NCBI GenBank assembly: GCA_031285845.1
Contig: JAITVK010000026.1
Coordinates: 88,096 to 152,095, forward strand
Length of the DNA: 64,000 nt
Reading direction: 5' to 3'
Source of the DNA: Propionibacteriaceae bacterium
Lineage (GTDB): Bacteria; Actinomycetota; Actinomycetes; Propionibacteriales; Propionibacteriaceae
Under the pieces are notes generated by a model, which searched no databases, was not told where the DNA came from, and saw only the letters and a list, made by a program, of their open reading frames with translations. Both the position numbers and the translations under genes were made by a program. Below, one piece after another: positions 8,921-15,697 of the stretch; the first letter of the stretch is position 1; every line of letters begins with the position of its first letter.

Positions 8921-8973
8921 GGCTCCCCATCACGGAAACTGGGGAGCCACGAGGAAGCGGGGCTTCACCCCGC
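8921..8973 (-). promoter_or_regulatory. Two consecutive hairpins in the leader of the tail operon
   Basis: A perfect 9-bp inverted repeat (GGCTCCCCA at 8921-8929, TGGGGAGCC at 8940-8948) is followed by a 6-bp one (GCGGGG at 8957-8962, CCCCGC at 8968-8973). Both lie in the about 270-base leader between the predicted promoter and the major tail gene. There is no T-run on either side, so a simple intrinsic terminator is not supported. An attenuator or mRNA-stabilising role is possible. Function is inferred from position only. Confidence 0.45.
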
Positions 8974-9097
8974 CAGATTGATGTCGCGTGATGCAGAGAA
9001 GTGAGATGGTTCTTGTGGAACGAGTACTCTCTAACGATTCGGAATCTGGAGCTTTCAGTGCTCCGCTGACATCCGACAAAACAACGACGTTACAGAA

Positions 9098-9126
9098 ACC
9101 GTAGTCCCACTTTCGGGAGGTGTCAA
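9098..9126 (-). promoter_or_regulatory. Predicted late promoter of the tail operon
   Basis: On the minus strand TTGACA (9126-9121) is followed after 17 bases by TACGGT (9103-9098). The -35 is a perfect consensus and the -10 keeps the TA...T positions. It lies immediately downstream of the Zn-ribbon/HTH gene and reads toward the tail genes, with a long leader before the first start codon. Confidence 0.5.
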
Positions 9127-9144
9127 CTTCACGGAGACCCGAGT

Positions 9145-9879
9145 TCAGCTCTCACGCGACCTGCCCCGTAACGTCCGGGCGTCACCGAGACGATACGTCG
9201 GCCGTCCGTTCCTGGTTCCGCAACTGAGAAGCGCTCCACTTTTGATCCACCGACCGATCGTCTGCTTGGGATACACGCGGGAGAGCTCCGCTTGCGTGAC
9301 GAGTTGGTCATCGGACCACAGCAAACGCTGGTGCCGAGTCGCCGACGCGTCGTAGATGGTTCCGCAGTGTTGACACCGAGCAGAGGTTGAGCCTCGAACA
9401 CAAGTCAGCGCATAGCCCTTACCCGTACAGCTGTCACTGACACACTCGCCGAGATACTCCCGATCCTCCGGACGATCAATGGCGTGAATGAACTGACGGG
9501 CGAGCTGATGGATCTCCCGCCAAATGTCCTCCGCGGCGGAGTGTGCGCGTGCGAGGGCCGCGTGGTCAGACAGCCACCGCGTCAGCCGCCGAACATCTTC
9601 GATTTGAGGAGCGCCGAGAACGTCCGCCCATCCGGTGAGCACTGCCCGAGCCTGTTCCCGACAGTCCTGCGCCGAAGCGTTGAACGGCAGCGCCAGGCCG
9701 GTCTGTGATCCTCGTCGACCGCCTCGGCTCATGAAACGGACTTGCCTTGTCTCGGCGAGCGCCAACTCAGTCCAATGCGCCGCGATGAAACCTAAATCTC
9801 CTTGCCAAACGCCAGTGCACTCCGCACACCAGCTACACCCGTCATGGGTTGTCCGGTTATGGCACATTCCACATTCCAC
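9145..9879 (-). CDS. Zn-ribbon and helix-turn-helix phage protein
   Basis: I chose a GTG start at 9879 because it keeps the first cysteine pair, ECGMC, and an AG-rich sequence (AGAGAAAAGAG) precedes it. The product has 244 residues. An N-terminal Cys4 zinc-finger pattern (CGMC ... CSWCAEC) leads into a helical middle. A second Cys4 set follows (CVSDSC ... C ... CQHC). The C-terminal helix-turn-helix (TQAELSRVYPKQTIGRWIKSG) resembles those in excisionase/MerR-like DNA-binding proteins. It is the last gene before the tail operon promoter and could activate or repress it, as late regulators do in phage and tailocin loci. That role is inference. I do not recognise a named family. Confidence 0.6.
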   Translation of the reverse strand: MECGMCHNRTTHDGCSWCAECTGVWQGDLGFIAAHWTELALAETRQVRFMSRGGRRGSQTGLALPFNASAQDCREQARAVLTGWADVLGAPQIEDVRRLTRWLSDHAALARAHSAAEDIWREIHQLARQFIHAIDRPEDREYLGECVSDSCTGKGYALTCVRGSTSARCQHCGTIYDASATRHQRLLWSDDQLVTQAELSRVYPKQTIGRWIKSGALLSCGTRNGRPTYRLGDARTLRGRSRES

Positions 9880-10268
9880 AGTTGCTCTTTTCTCTGAACT
9901 TACAGTGATATCTGACAGGCGGCCATCTGTGGCTGAAAGGCTTTCCCGAGTGAGCGAGCCACTCCCGGCGCGAGCTGGTTGGGTAGCGAGCCATCGGCGC
10001 CTTCGGCGGCGATGGTACATTCCAAACTGGTTTGGCAGCTGCTCCCTTGGAGTAGCTGGTCTCCGGTCTCTTCTCTCTGGTCAGCATCGGGTCGAGCGAT
10101 CGCAGAGAGTTAGCTTGAGCGTGAGGTCGACCACGAGCCCGGGATGAACTCGAGCTGGACGTCGAGGTGAACGACGAGTCGCCACTCGAACAGCACCTCA
10201 AGCGGAGACTCAAGCAAGTGCTTGAGCCGGTGGCCGAGCAGTCGATCGCTCGACCATCGCGATCCACA
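9880..10268. other. Gap without a convincing gene; contains an inverted repeat
   Basis: Several frames are open across these about 390 bases, but none has a good start or a credible protein sequence. One minus-strand frame carries a Ser-rich run and an Arg-rich stretch. It resembles the tail of phage replication-initiation proteins, so it may be a frame-shifted extension of the gene ending at 10269. At 10209-10226 CTCAAGC and GCTTGAG form a 7-bp inverted repeat with a 4-base loop, next to another CTCAAGC direct copy. Confidence 0.35.
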
Positions 10269-10694
10269 TCAAGAAACCGAACCATTCCACCCCTGCTTCC
10301 AACACAGCGCGCATCGAGTCGACGGGTTCTCCGACGAGTGTTTGGAGTTGTGTCCGCCTAGACGACCGGCCTCACGCCGCTGCTCACTACGCTGGTCAAC
10401 CTCAGCCTGAGTCATGTTCCACTTGTCCCAGTTTCTGACCAGCCAGTACGACCCCTCGTCAATCCACAGCCCAACTTCCACAAGCGACTGCGCGTGTTTT
10501 CTGGCGTTCGGAATCCCGTCGCCAAAGTCACCAAGACTGCGTTTCGGAATCCGACCGTACGACCGATTCCGCCGAATGAGAAGCAGGGCGCGAATGTAGA
10601 GGAACTCTCCCATCGCGCCAACGGCGGCGATATCGGGGTCGTCCATGATTCGAGGATCGATAGGCTGAAAGTACGTGGGTATCTTTTTGGTCAT
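10269..10694 (-). CDS. Phage protein resembling the N-terminus of replication-initiation proteins
   Basis: A 141-residue protein starting at an ATG with TAGGAG upstream. Its pattern, PTYFQPIDPRIMDDPDIAAVG followed by LYIRALLLIRRNRSYGRIP and SYWLVRNWDKWNMTQAEVD, is the N-terminal winged-helix-like region seen in many actinophage and Gram-positive phage early proteins linked to replication initiation. The C-terminal 30 residues (from SKHSSENPSTRC) look unrelated and end soon after. A frameshift may therefore have cut off a longer protein. It follows a chain of small overlapping early genes. Confidence 0.5.
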   Translation of the reverse strand: MTKKIPTYFQPIDPRIMDDPDIAAVGAMGEFLYIRALLLIRRNRSYGRIPKRSLGDFGDGIPNARKHAQSLVEVGLWIDEGSYWLVRNWDKWNMTQAEVDQRSEQRREAGRLGGHNSKHSSENPSTRCALCWKQGWNGSVS

Positions 10695-10708
10695 CGACTC
10701 TGACTCTC

Positions 10709-10852
10709 CTAAGCCGACCTATCCCAGACTGGCACGAACGTCGATGGCCTCAGTGCAGCCCGAACACAGGCCAGAGCATCTGGGTCCCGCCCGCCCATCA
10801 TGAGCAGTTCGAGAGCCTGAAGAACCAGAACACGCAGGTCACTCCCGGTCAT
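10709..10852 (-). CDS. Small early phage protein, 47 residues
   Basis: I chose the ATG at 10852 because AAGAGGG lies six bases upstream on the mRNA. Translation gives a short helical protein (MTGSDLRVLVLQALELLMMG ...) ending WDRSA. It overlaps the end of the membrane-protein gene upstream by 14 bases and is followed 14 bases later by the replication-like gene, consistent with one early operon. No family recognised. Confidence 0.45.
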   Translation of the reverse strand: MTGSDLRVLVLQALELLMMGGRDPDALACVRAALRPSTFVPVWDRSA

Positions 10853-11051
10853 CGCAACCCTCTTTTCGATTCGCCTTCGCCACTCCCCAAACAATCGAGC
10901 TCGCGCATGCGACGCAGCCCGCGACGCAGCCGCAGCGGGCCACCTCGATGAACACCGAAGGCCAATCACTCACTGCGGCGATGACGCCGAGCATGATCGA
11001 TCCCAGGGTCACCACCACGCCGGCGACGCATGTCAGGGCTGGCCTGATCAC
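10839..11051 (-). CDS. Small early phage membrane protein
   Basis: A 70-residue protein with a likely transmembrane segment at about residues 5-30 (LTCVAGVVVTLGSIMLGVIA) and a second, Cys-rich hydrophobic segment at about 37-60. The C-terminus is charged. Its ATG at 11051 overlaps the stop of the HTH gene upstream as ATGA. A holin is conceivable from size and topology, but the early position and absence of a lysin beside it make that weak. Confidence 0.5.
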   Translation of the reverse strand: MIRPALTCVAGVVVTLGSIMLGVIAAVSDWPSVFIEVARCGCVAGCVACASSIVWGVAKANRKEGCDDRE

Positions 11052-11266
11052 CGTCCGCCCCGCTGTTTCTCAGCTTGGCGCTCCGCACCTTCGAGCGCGA
11101 GAACCTCCCAGATTTGGTTGATGTCGACCCGCCAGTGCGAGTCCGACGAGTAGTTGCGAAGCTTGCCCTTTCGACACCAATCTCGCAGTTGATATTCGCC
11201 AACCGAGGTGAGCCGGGCGGCTTCCGGCACTCGAGCCAGTTTGGGCTCTCTCACTTCGTCTGTCAT
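11048..11266 (-). CDS. Excisionase/MerR-like small DNA-binding protein
   Basis: A 72-residue protein. VPEAARLTSVGEYQLRDWCRKGKL is followed by HWRVDINQIWEVL, the usual layout of single-domain winged-helix proteins of the excisionase (Xis)/BldC-like type. A basic C-terminal tail ends the protein. It overlaps the upstream Cro-like gene and the downstream membrane-protein gene by ATGA junctions. No integrase is present for it to assist, so a transcriptional role is as likely as excision. Confidence 0.6.
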   Translation of the reverse strand: MTDEVREPKLARVPEAARLTSVGEYQLRDWCRKGKLRNYSSDSHWRVDINQIWEVLALEGAERQAEKQRGGR

Positions 11267-11487
11267 GCGTCAACTCCTTCCACAGGACGGACAAGGTCGA
11301 CCGGAGGGATGCCAAGAAACTGCGCCACCAGCTCAATCTGGTCTGATGTCATCGGCTTTTCACCGGCCACTAGCCGGTCCGTGCTGCCGATCGAGCAACC
11401 GAGAGCGGCTGCGCACTGGCGCACCGACCGATTCTTCTTCGCCATGACAACCCGAATCTGGGTCGCGATGATCTCAGTCAAGGACAT
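11263..11487 (-). CDS. Cro-like small XRE-type regulator
   Basis: I chose the ATG at 11487 because AAAGGCGG lies just upstream; the alternative ATG at 11523 has no ribosome site. The 74-residue product contains a helix-turn-helix (NRSVRQCAAALGCSIGSTDRLVAGEKPMTSDQIELVAQFLG) spanning most of its length. It is the first gene of the leftward early operon, divergent from a repressor-like gene with shared operator-like repeats between them, the cro/cI arrangement of temperate phages. It presumably represses the divergent repressor promoter. Confidence 0.65.
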   Translation of the reverse strand: MSLTEIIATQIRVVMAKKNRSVRQCAAALGCSIGSTDRLVAGEKPMTSDQIELVAQFLGIPPVDLVRPVEGVDA

Positions 11488-11503
11488 CAGAACCGCCTTT
11501 CGT

Positions 11504-11612
11504 TGGATTTGAAGTGAATCCATTACCTCAACTATGGGCCTACTTTGAATCCACGTCAAACCGCGAGACCGCGATGAAGTCAGTTTCTCGGAATGGGTCT
11601 ATAATGAATCCA
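11504..11612. promoter_or_regulatory. Divergent control region with three TGAATCCA operator-like repeats
   Basis: TGAATCCA occurs at 11515-11522, 11546-11553 and 11605-11612, all in the same direction. The first lies in an inverted repeat, GGATT-N7-AATCC (11504-11520). A perfect TATAAT -10 box lies at 11600-11605, six bases before the ATG at 11612, so the rightward repressor mRNA should begin at or next to its start codon. The third repeat overlaps the -10 box and start codon, as expected for autoregulation. Confidence 0.55.
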
Positions 11613-11881
11613 TGAATTTGAACACCGCTTTGCGAGAAGCCATTTATGAGGAACTATCGCGTCAAGGGATCGGCCTCAGGGAAGCCGCGAGGCGCATGGC
11701 GCGCTCCCACCATTGGCTCGGAACCAAGCTTCGGGGGACCTCGCCGCTCACCACCGCTGATGTGGAAGAAATCACCACCTCGCTCGGACTCGATCCGCTG
11801 GCGTTTTTCATCGAGGTGTGCTCCCAGGCGAAGCAGTCGCAAGTGGATCCACCGAGTGAACAGGACCGGCCCGAGCCCTAA
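11612..11881 (+). CDS. Phage repressor-like XRE helix-turn-helix protein
   Basis: An 89-residue protein with a helix-turn-helix at about residues 16-60 (GIGLREAARRMARSHHWLGTKLRG ... TTADVEEITTSLGLD) and a short polar tail. It is divergent from the early operon and apparently made from a leaderless mRNA, like lambda cI from PRM. No protease-like C-terminal domain is present, so induction would not occur through RecA-stimulated self-cleavage of this protein. It probably keeps the tail cassette silent (inference). Confidence 0.65.
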   Translation: MNLNTALREAIYEELSRQGIGLREAARRMARSHHWLGTKLRGTSPLTTADVEEITTSLGLDPLAFFIEVCSQAKQSQVDPPSEQDRPEP

Positions 11882-12141
11882 GGCAGCGGCAAAACGCCCC
11901 CCCCCCGCGAAAGCGAAACCCCTCGGTAAATCTGGAGCGCTTCGGCATGACTTTCTGTTTGTCGGATCATGCGCCCGTCGCCTCCCCATCGTTGGTACAG
12001 CCACCCGATCGGGTAGCCTCCCCACGACACTACCAAACCATGCTGAGACCGTCTGCGCACGGCTAACCTCTCTCGGCGAAACATAGCCGCTAGTTTGACT
12101 CGGCTAAGACCGACTGCGCGCGGCTGATCTGGATCGTTCAA
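11878..12141 (-). CDS. Possible small protein convergent with the repressor
   Basis: An open frame of 87 residues. The middle part reads plausibly (VVSWGGYPIGWLYQRWGGDG followed by ESHAEALQIY), while the N-terminus is Arg-rich and no Shine-Dalgarno is clear. It shares its final bases with the end of the repressor gene. It could be a phage early gene, a decayed gene or chance. The right edge of the phage-derived segment probably lies near here. No attachment-site repeat or tRNA was seen. Confidence 0.3.
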   Translation of the reverse strand: MNDPDQPRAVGLSRVKLAAMFRRERLAVRRRSQHGLVVSWGGYPIGWLYQRWGGDGRMIRQTESHAEALQIYRGVSLSRGGGVLPLP

Positions 12142-12353
12142 CCCATCGGCAAACCACTCGGCCTGAGCGACAAGCCGTCAGGCTTCAGAGGCGTACCCAG
12201 GAGTCTAAGGCGAGTTTCCCGTCGATTCGCGTCGTATCTCCTGGTCACGCTATGATTTCGATGGATTTCGACAAGGGGGAGCGATCATCCGAACGCCCGA
12301 CTGGGCAACCACATCTCGGTGACACCGTCGCCGCCAACATAGAAGGATCCCCC

Positions 12354-13124
12354 ATGTCCACTCCTGTCCCTCCTGGAGCGCCCGAAATCGCTCCGCAAAC
12401 CCCGGTGGCGAAGCCCAAGAAGAAGGGTACGCTTCTGAAAATCATCGGCGCCATTGTCGCCGTCATCATCCTCATCGGAATCATCAAGTCTTGCTCAGGC
12501 GGTTCGTCCACTCCGGCCACGACGAGTACGACCGCTGCGGCGAGCACGACCGACTCGACGGCCGCCCAGGCCACGACTGAGGCGACAACTGAGGCGCCGA
12601 AGCCCGCGCGCGACAACTCCACCGCCGCTCTGACCACGCTCGGAGCGGGTACGTTCGTCGTCGGAACTGACATCCCGGCCGGTCGCTATGTCATCACCCC
12701 GGCCGGCGGCGACTCGGGCAACCTGTTCATTCACAGCCCCAAACAGCCGTTGTACGTCAATGAGATTCTCGGGCAGGCTCTTGGTCTCGGCGTCCCGAGT
12801 GTCACCGTCGATCTGCTCGCTGACATGGAGGTCGAGATCAAGAGAATCTCCGAGGTGACCTTCACCCCCGCCGAGACCGTCTCAGCGACCACCTTGACGA
12901 CGGGTCGTTGGGTGGTTGGGATCGACATCCCGGCTGGTCGCTACACCGCGGCTCCAGCCGACCCAGCTGACGCCGGCAACTTCTTCGTTCACGAGAAGTC
13001 CGGCCTGCCCGCCGTCAACGAGATTCTCGGCGGAGACCACGGCGTGCCGAACGTCGCAGTCAACCTGAAGGACGGTCAAACCGTCCACATTTCCGGCATC
13101 ACCACGGTGAACTTCACCCAGTAG
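12354..13124 (+). CDS. Membrane-anchored secreted protein with two IPAGRY-type domains
   Basis: A 256-residue protein starting at the ATG at 12354, preceded by AGAAGGA; an upstream ATG lacks such a site. A short Pro-rich cytosolic part and KPKKK precede a transmembrane segment at about residues 27-45 (IIGAIVAVIILIGIIKSC). A Ser/Thr/Ala-rich linker follows. Two homologous extracellular domains occupy about 85-165 and 178-256. Each contains VG(T/I)DIPAGRY, a GN(L/F)F(I/V)H motif and VNEILG. A third copy is in the pseudogene 500 bases downstream. Actinobacterial secreted proteins often carry IPAGxY repeats, but their role is unknown to me. Confidence 0.7.
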   Translation: MSTPVPPGAPEIAPQTPVAKPKKKGTLLKIIGAIVAVIILIGIIKSCSGGSSTPATTSTTAAASTTDSTAAQATTEATTEAPKPARDNSTAALTTLGAGTFVVGTDIPAGRYVITPAGGDSGNLFIHSPKQPLYVNEILGQALGLGVPSVTVDLLADMEVEIKRISEVTFTPAETVSATTLTTGRWVVGIDIPAGRYTAAPADPADAGNFFVHEKSGLPAVNEILGGDHGVPNVAVNLKDGQTVHISGITTVNFTQ

Positions 13125-13156
13125 ATCGACGTCAGCCGAACAGCGGTCGTACGATG

Positions 13157-13185
13157 GGCGGGACTCGCTCCAAGGCAGTCCCGCC
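13157..13185 (+). terminator. Intrinsic terminator
   Basis: GGCGGGACT (13157-13165) and AGTCCCGCC (13177-13185) form a perfect 9-bp stem with an 11-base loop followed by TTTC, 32 bases after the stop of the IPAGRY-domain gene. Confidence 0.75.
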
Positions 13186-13616
13186 TTTCGTACATCTGGT
13201 CATTGGCTCCCCGTTCGGCTACCAACAACAGAATCTGAGCGTGAAACACCCCTACTCGTAATGAGCATGCGGCGACCGCGTGCGCAGCGAAGCATGGTAG
13301 CGCGACTGAGCTTGGGCCGCATCGCCGTCATCGTCAAAGCCTGCGAAGCGCGGCCCCGCGCCGGGCCGTTGGCGTACGTCTGATGCGACGAGGCGAAGAG
13401 TGCCCCAGGTCATGCGACCACGAGCTTGAGACCCTTGTCGAAGGCCTCCCGGGTCACTCCGGAGCGCCGACGCCTCTGCGAAGTCCAGAATCACACCGCG
13501 ACGATTTCGCGACGACCTCAGTGGGGAATGACCATGACTTCATGGTTCGATTCTCACTTTGACAAGGTAATACTGTGGATATTCTCACCCTGAGCCGTAA
13601 CACGGAAGGGACACTG
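13186..13616. other. Intergenic stretch without a supported gene
   Basis: About 430 bases. Minus-strand frames here read as fragments and none has a proper start, so this may be decayed coding sequence. A TTGACA at 13559-13564 could be the -35 of the following gene, but I see no good -10 at the right distance. Confidence 0.35.
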
Positions 13617-14076
13617 ATGTCTAACCAAACCCACCTCAGGCCCACTGCGATCGTGATGGCTACCATCGCCTTCGTCGGCGCGCTGACCACCTCTCCACCG
13701 ATCGCCCAAGCCAACGATCCGAGGCCTTCCATCCCGATGTGTCGGGTCTACAACCCCAACGGTGACGAACACTTCTACACCCGAGACGACAACGAGCGCG
13801 GCCACCTGGTCGCCGTTGGTTGGAACGACGAAGGGATCGGTTGGTTCGCCCCGACGAGCGGAATTTCCTGATCCGAATGGGATGGTCCACCGGGGTCGTT
13901 ACGCCATCACGGCAAATCCTGACGAGTCCGGCAACCTGCACGTTTACGACACCTCCGGCCGACTCAAGGTGAACAAGATTCTGGGCGGAGACTACGACGT
14001 CCCGAAGGCCGCGTTGACTCTCGTCAACGGCGAAAAGACCCAGATTAGATTCCTGCCGAAGGCGAGGTTCATCTAA
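13617..14076 (+). pseudogene. Chimeric pseudogene: secreted DUF5648-like start joined out of frame to an IPAGRY domain
   Basis: The ATG at 13617 (GGAAGG upstream) begins a signal peptide (cleavage near APIAQA-ND, about residue 32). A segment VYNPNGDEHFYTRDD ... GIGWFAPTSG, typical of DUF5648 repeats, follows and stops at 13871. Immediately afterwards another frame encodes PDPNGMVHRGRYAITAN ... VNKILGG, a copy of the domain in the gene at 12354, to a stop at 14076. A deletion probably joined two genes of this family and left the frames mismatched. The visible intact product would be 84 residues. Confidence 0.55.
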
Positions 14077-14142
14077 CTCCCATCACATCACGAACAGTAC
14101 GGCGTGAAGGTCTGCCTTGAGCGTGATCTTCGCGTCGTACCC

Positions 14143-14171
14143 TTGACACCATGACGACCGAGGGGTAGCTT
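14143..14171 (+). promoter_or_regulatory. Predicted sigma-70-type promoter
   Basis: TTGACA at 14143-14148 is followed after 17 bases by TAGCTT at 14166-14171, about 75 bases before the start of the first small membrane-protein gene. Confidence 0.4.
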
Positions 14172-14246
14172 GACAATATCTGAAGGAGACCAACGGGGGG
14201 TATCTCCCATCGGAGATCACAACACGCGCGATCCGTGAGGCAGACC

Positions 14247-14549
14247 ATGACAAAGAATTCGCAGCCACTCCCCTCATCGAGAATCGGCGCACGACGAGCA
14301 GCCGGGATCGGACTGCTCCTGCTCGTGCTGACCTGGGCGGGATCCGTTCTGCTCGCCTGGCTCTGGGCGGGCTCAGGGAACGGATGGGTGGTGTCGGGCG
14401 GCGCCCTCGTCATCCAGATCCTCTGGTCCACATTGCCGGTGCTCGCCGCGATACTCGTCGCCTGGTGGATCTGGGTGGAGGTCCAACCCGCGCCAACGAC
14501 GACATCGACGCCGTACGGGGGTGACGACGATGCCCCTCAAACCGCCTGA
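14247..14549 (+). CDS. Small membrane protein
   Basis: I chose the ATG at 14247, which has GAGG six bases upstream; a GTG at 14235 is an alternative. The 100-residue product has two strongly hydrophobic segments (about 18-40, GIGLLLLVLTWAGSVLLAWL, and 50-75, ALVIQILWSTLPVLAAILVA) and an acidic, Thr-rich cytosolic tail. Its end overlaps the start of the next membrane-protein gene, suggesting co-translation. No family recognised. Confidence 0.6.
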   Translation: MTKNSQPLPSSRIGARRAAGIGLLLLVLTWAGSVLLAWLWAGSGNGWVVSGGALVIQILWSTLPVLAAILVAWWIWVEVQPAPTTTSTPYGGDDDAPQTA

Positions 14550-14994
14550 AGGCCGCGCGAAGGCAGCCATCATCGTCGCGGTCTGCGTCACAGTGGTGGT
14601 GGCGGTCGGATTACCCCTCGCCGTCGACGGTCTGCCGAACATGACGTACGACCAAGTCATGCCGTACGGCTGGCTGTGGAGCGGCGAGGCGATCGTAGCC
14701 TTGTTCTTGAAGGCGCTCAGCGGCGCGTTGATCACCTTGACGCTCTTTTCTCACGCCAAGCGCACCAGCACCCGCTGGTTGATCGCGATCGCCGTCGTGG
14801 TCGGAGCATTCGCGCTACGTGAACTGTCGACCTTCTTTCGTACGACCCCGGCGCCACCTCATTGGCCCGCCGTACTGCCCCGAATCATCGACTCGCTCGC
14901 CAACATCCTGTCCATGATGTGGCCCCAAGTCGTCGGTCTGATTATCATCACGGCGCTGAGTCGCACCCGCCGCCACGCCGAGACCCCGGCCTGA
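14530..14994 (+). CDS. Membrane protein, four predicted TM segments
   Basis: A 154-residue protein starting at the ATG at 14530 with GGGGG upstream; a GTG at 14521 is possible. Hydrophobic segments lie near residues 10-32, 55-75, 85-100 and 125-145. The short loop after the first contains DGLPNMTYDQVMPYGW. It overlaps the preceding gene by 20 bases, so the pair likely forms a two-subunit or two-step membrane unit. Function unknown. Confidence 0.6.
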   Translation: MPLKPPEGRAKAAIIVAVCVTVVVAVGLPLAVDGLPNMTYDQVMPYGWLWSGEAIVALFLKALSGALITLTLFSHAKRTSTRWLIAIAVVVGAFALRELSTFFRTTPAPPHWPAVLPRIIDSLANILSMMWPQVVGLIIITALSRTRRHAETPA

Positions 14995-15100
14995 ACGGCG
15001 GTGAACCAGCGTCAACTGAAGCGCCACAAACTGGCCCAGTGACAGCCCACTTGGCGTCTCGCTCTCGCCAGTCCGTCGGACCTCTCCGCAGAGCACACGC

Positions 15101-15697
15101 TCAATCGCGGTGAGCCGGATAGCGCCGCCATAGCACGCGCAATGCTCCCAGAGCCCGATTGAGACTGGGGCTGCGCCCCGCGGCGACAAGCACGTCCCAA
15201 TGGTTGCTGGCGAACTCGTTAATCAAAGGAACGTAGAGCGGACCGATGCTACCATCGGGGCGCACTAGGTCGCCCCGCAGTCGCCGCGACTTTGAGTGGG
15301 AACATATTCTGAGCAGTTCCCGCTTGGCATGGGGCAGTCCATCTGGACGATCTGTGATACTGGCGGAGCGCACCTGAAAGAAGTCGGCGAAGCTCGTGGC
15401 GTCAGCCAGGAGCCAAGCCTCAGTCATGGAGTGGGCCAGACGCAGACACATCCCCGGAAACTGACTGGGATCGCCGAGCAGGCGATGGATGACCTCAACC
15501 GGGCACTGACCATCCGAGTCGCGAAAGACGACCCACGGCCCGTGAGCCGACGCACGCAAGTAGCCAACCAACTGACGGTCGAGACGATCCCTGCCCCCTG
15601 CGACGATCCATCGTGGCGGTTCGACGAACCCAGACGCGGCGACGAGGGCACTGGCGACGCCCTTGTCGGACTCGCCTTCCACGACCACTGTGATCAT
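15101..15697 (-). CDS. DUF4276/TOPRIM-like protein, partner of the AAA ATPase
   Basis: A 198-residue protein. The N-terminus MITVVVEGESDKGVASAL has the acidic TOPRIM-like first motif, VFRDSDG gives a D-x-D, and SMTEAWLLAD matches the conserved EAWLLAD pattern of DUF4276. Its ATG overlaps the ATPase stop as ATGA, so the two are coupled. AAA-ATPase plus TOPRIM/DUF4276 pairs are frequent in anti-phage loci (OLD, PARIS and AbiL-like systems), where the TOPRIM protein is an effector nuclease. By that analogy this is the likely effector; no activity can be deduced directly. Confidence 0.65.
   Translation of the reverse strand: MITVVVEGESDKGVASALVAASGFVEPPRWIVAGGRDRLDRQLVGYLRASAHGPWVVFRDSDGQCPVEVIHRLLGDPSQFPGMCLRLAHSMTEAWLLADATSFADFFQVRSASITDRPDGLPHAKRELLRICSHSKSRRLRGDLVRPDGSIGPLYVPLINEFASNHWDVLVAAGRSPSLNRALGALRVLWRRYPAHRD

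Noticed and set aside
9857..10285. A 142-codon minus-strand frame upstream of the Zn-ribbon gene.
   Set aside because: Low-complexity Ser/Arg sequence without a ribosome site. At most it is a frame-shifted tail of the replication-like gene.
10839..11051. Holin for the tail cassette.
   Set aside because: Size and helices fit, but it lies in the early operon next to DNA-binding genes with no lysin nearby.
13252..13494. An 80-codon minus-strand frame in the accessory zone.
   Set aside because: No ribosome site and no recognisable domain; possibly decayed coding sequence.
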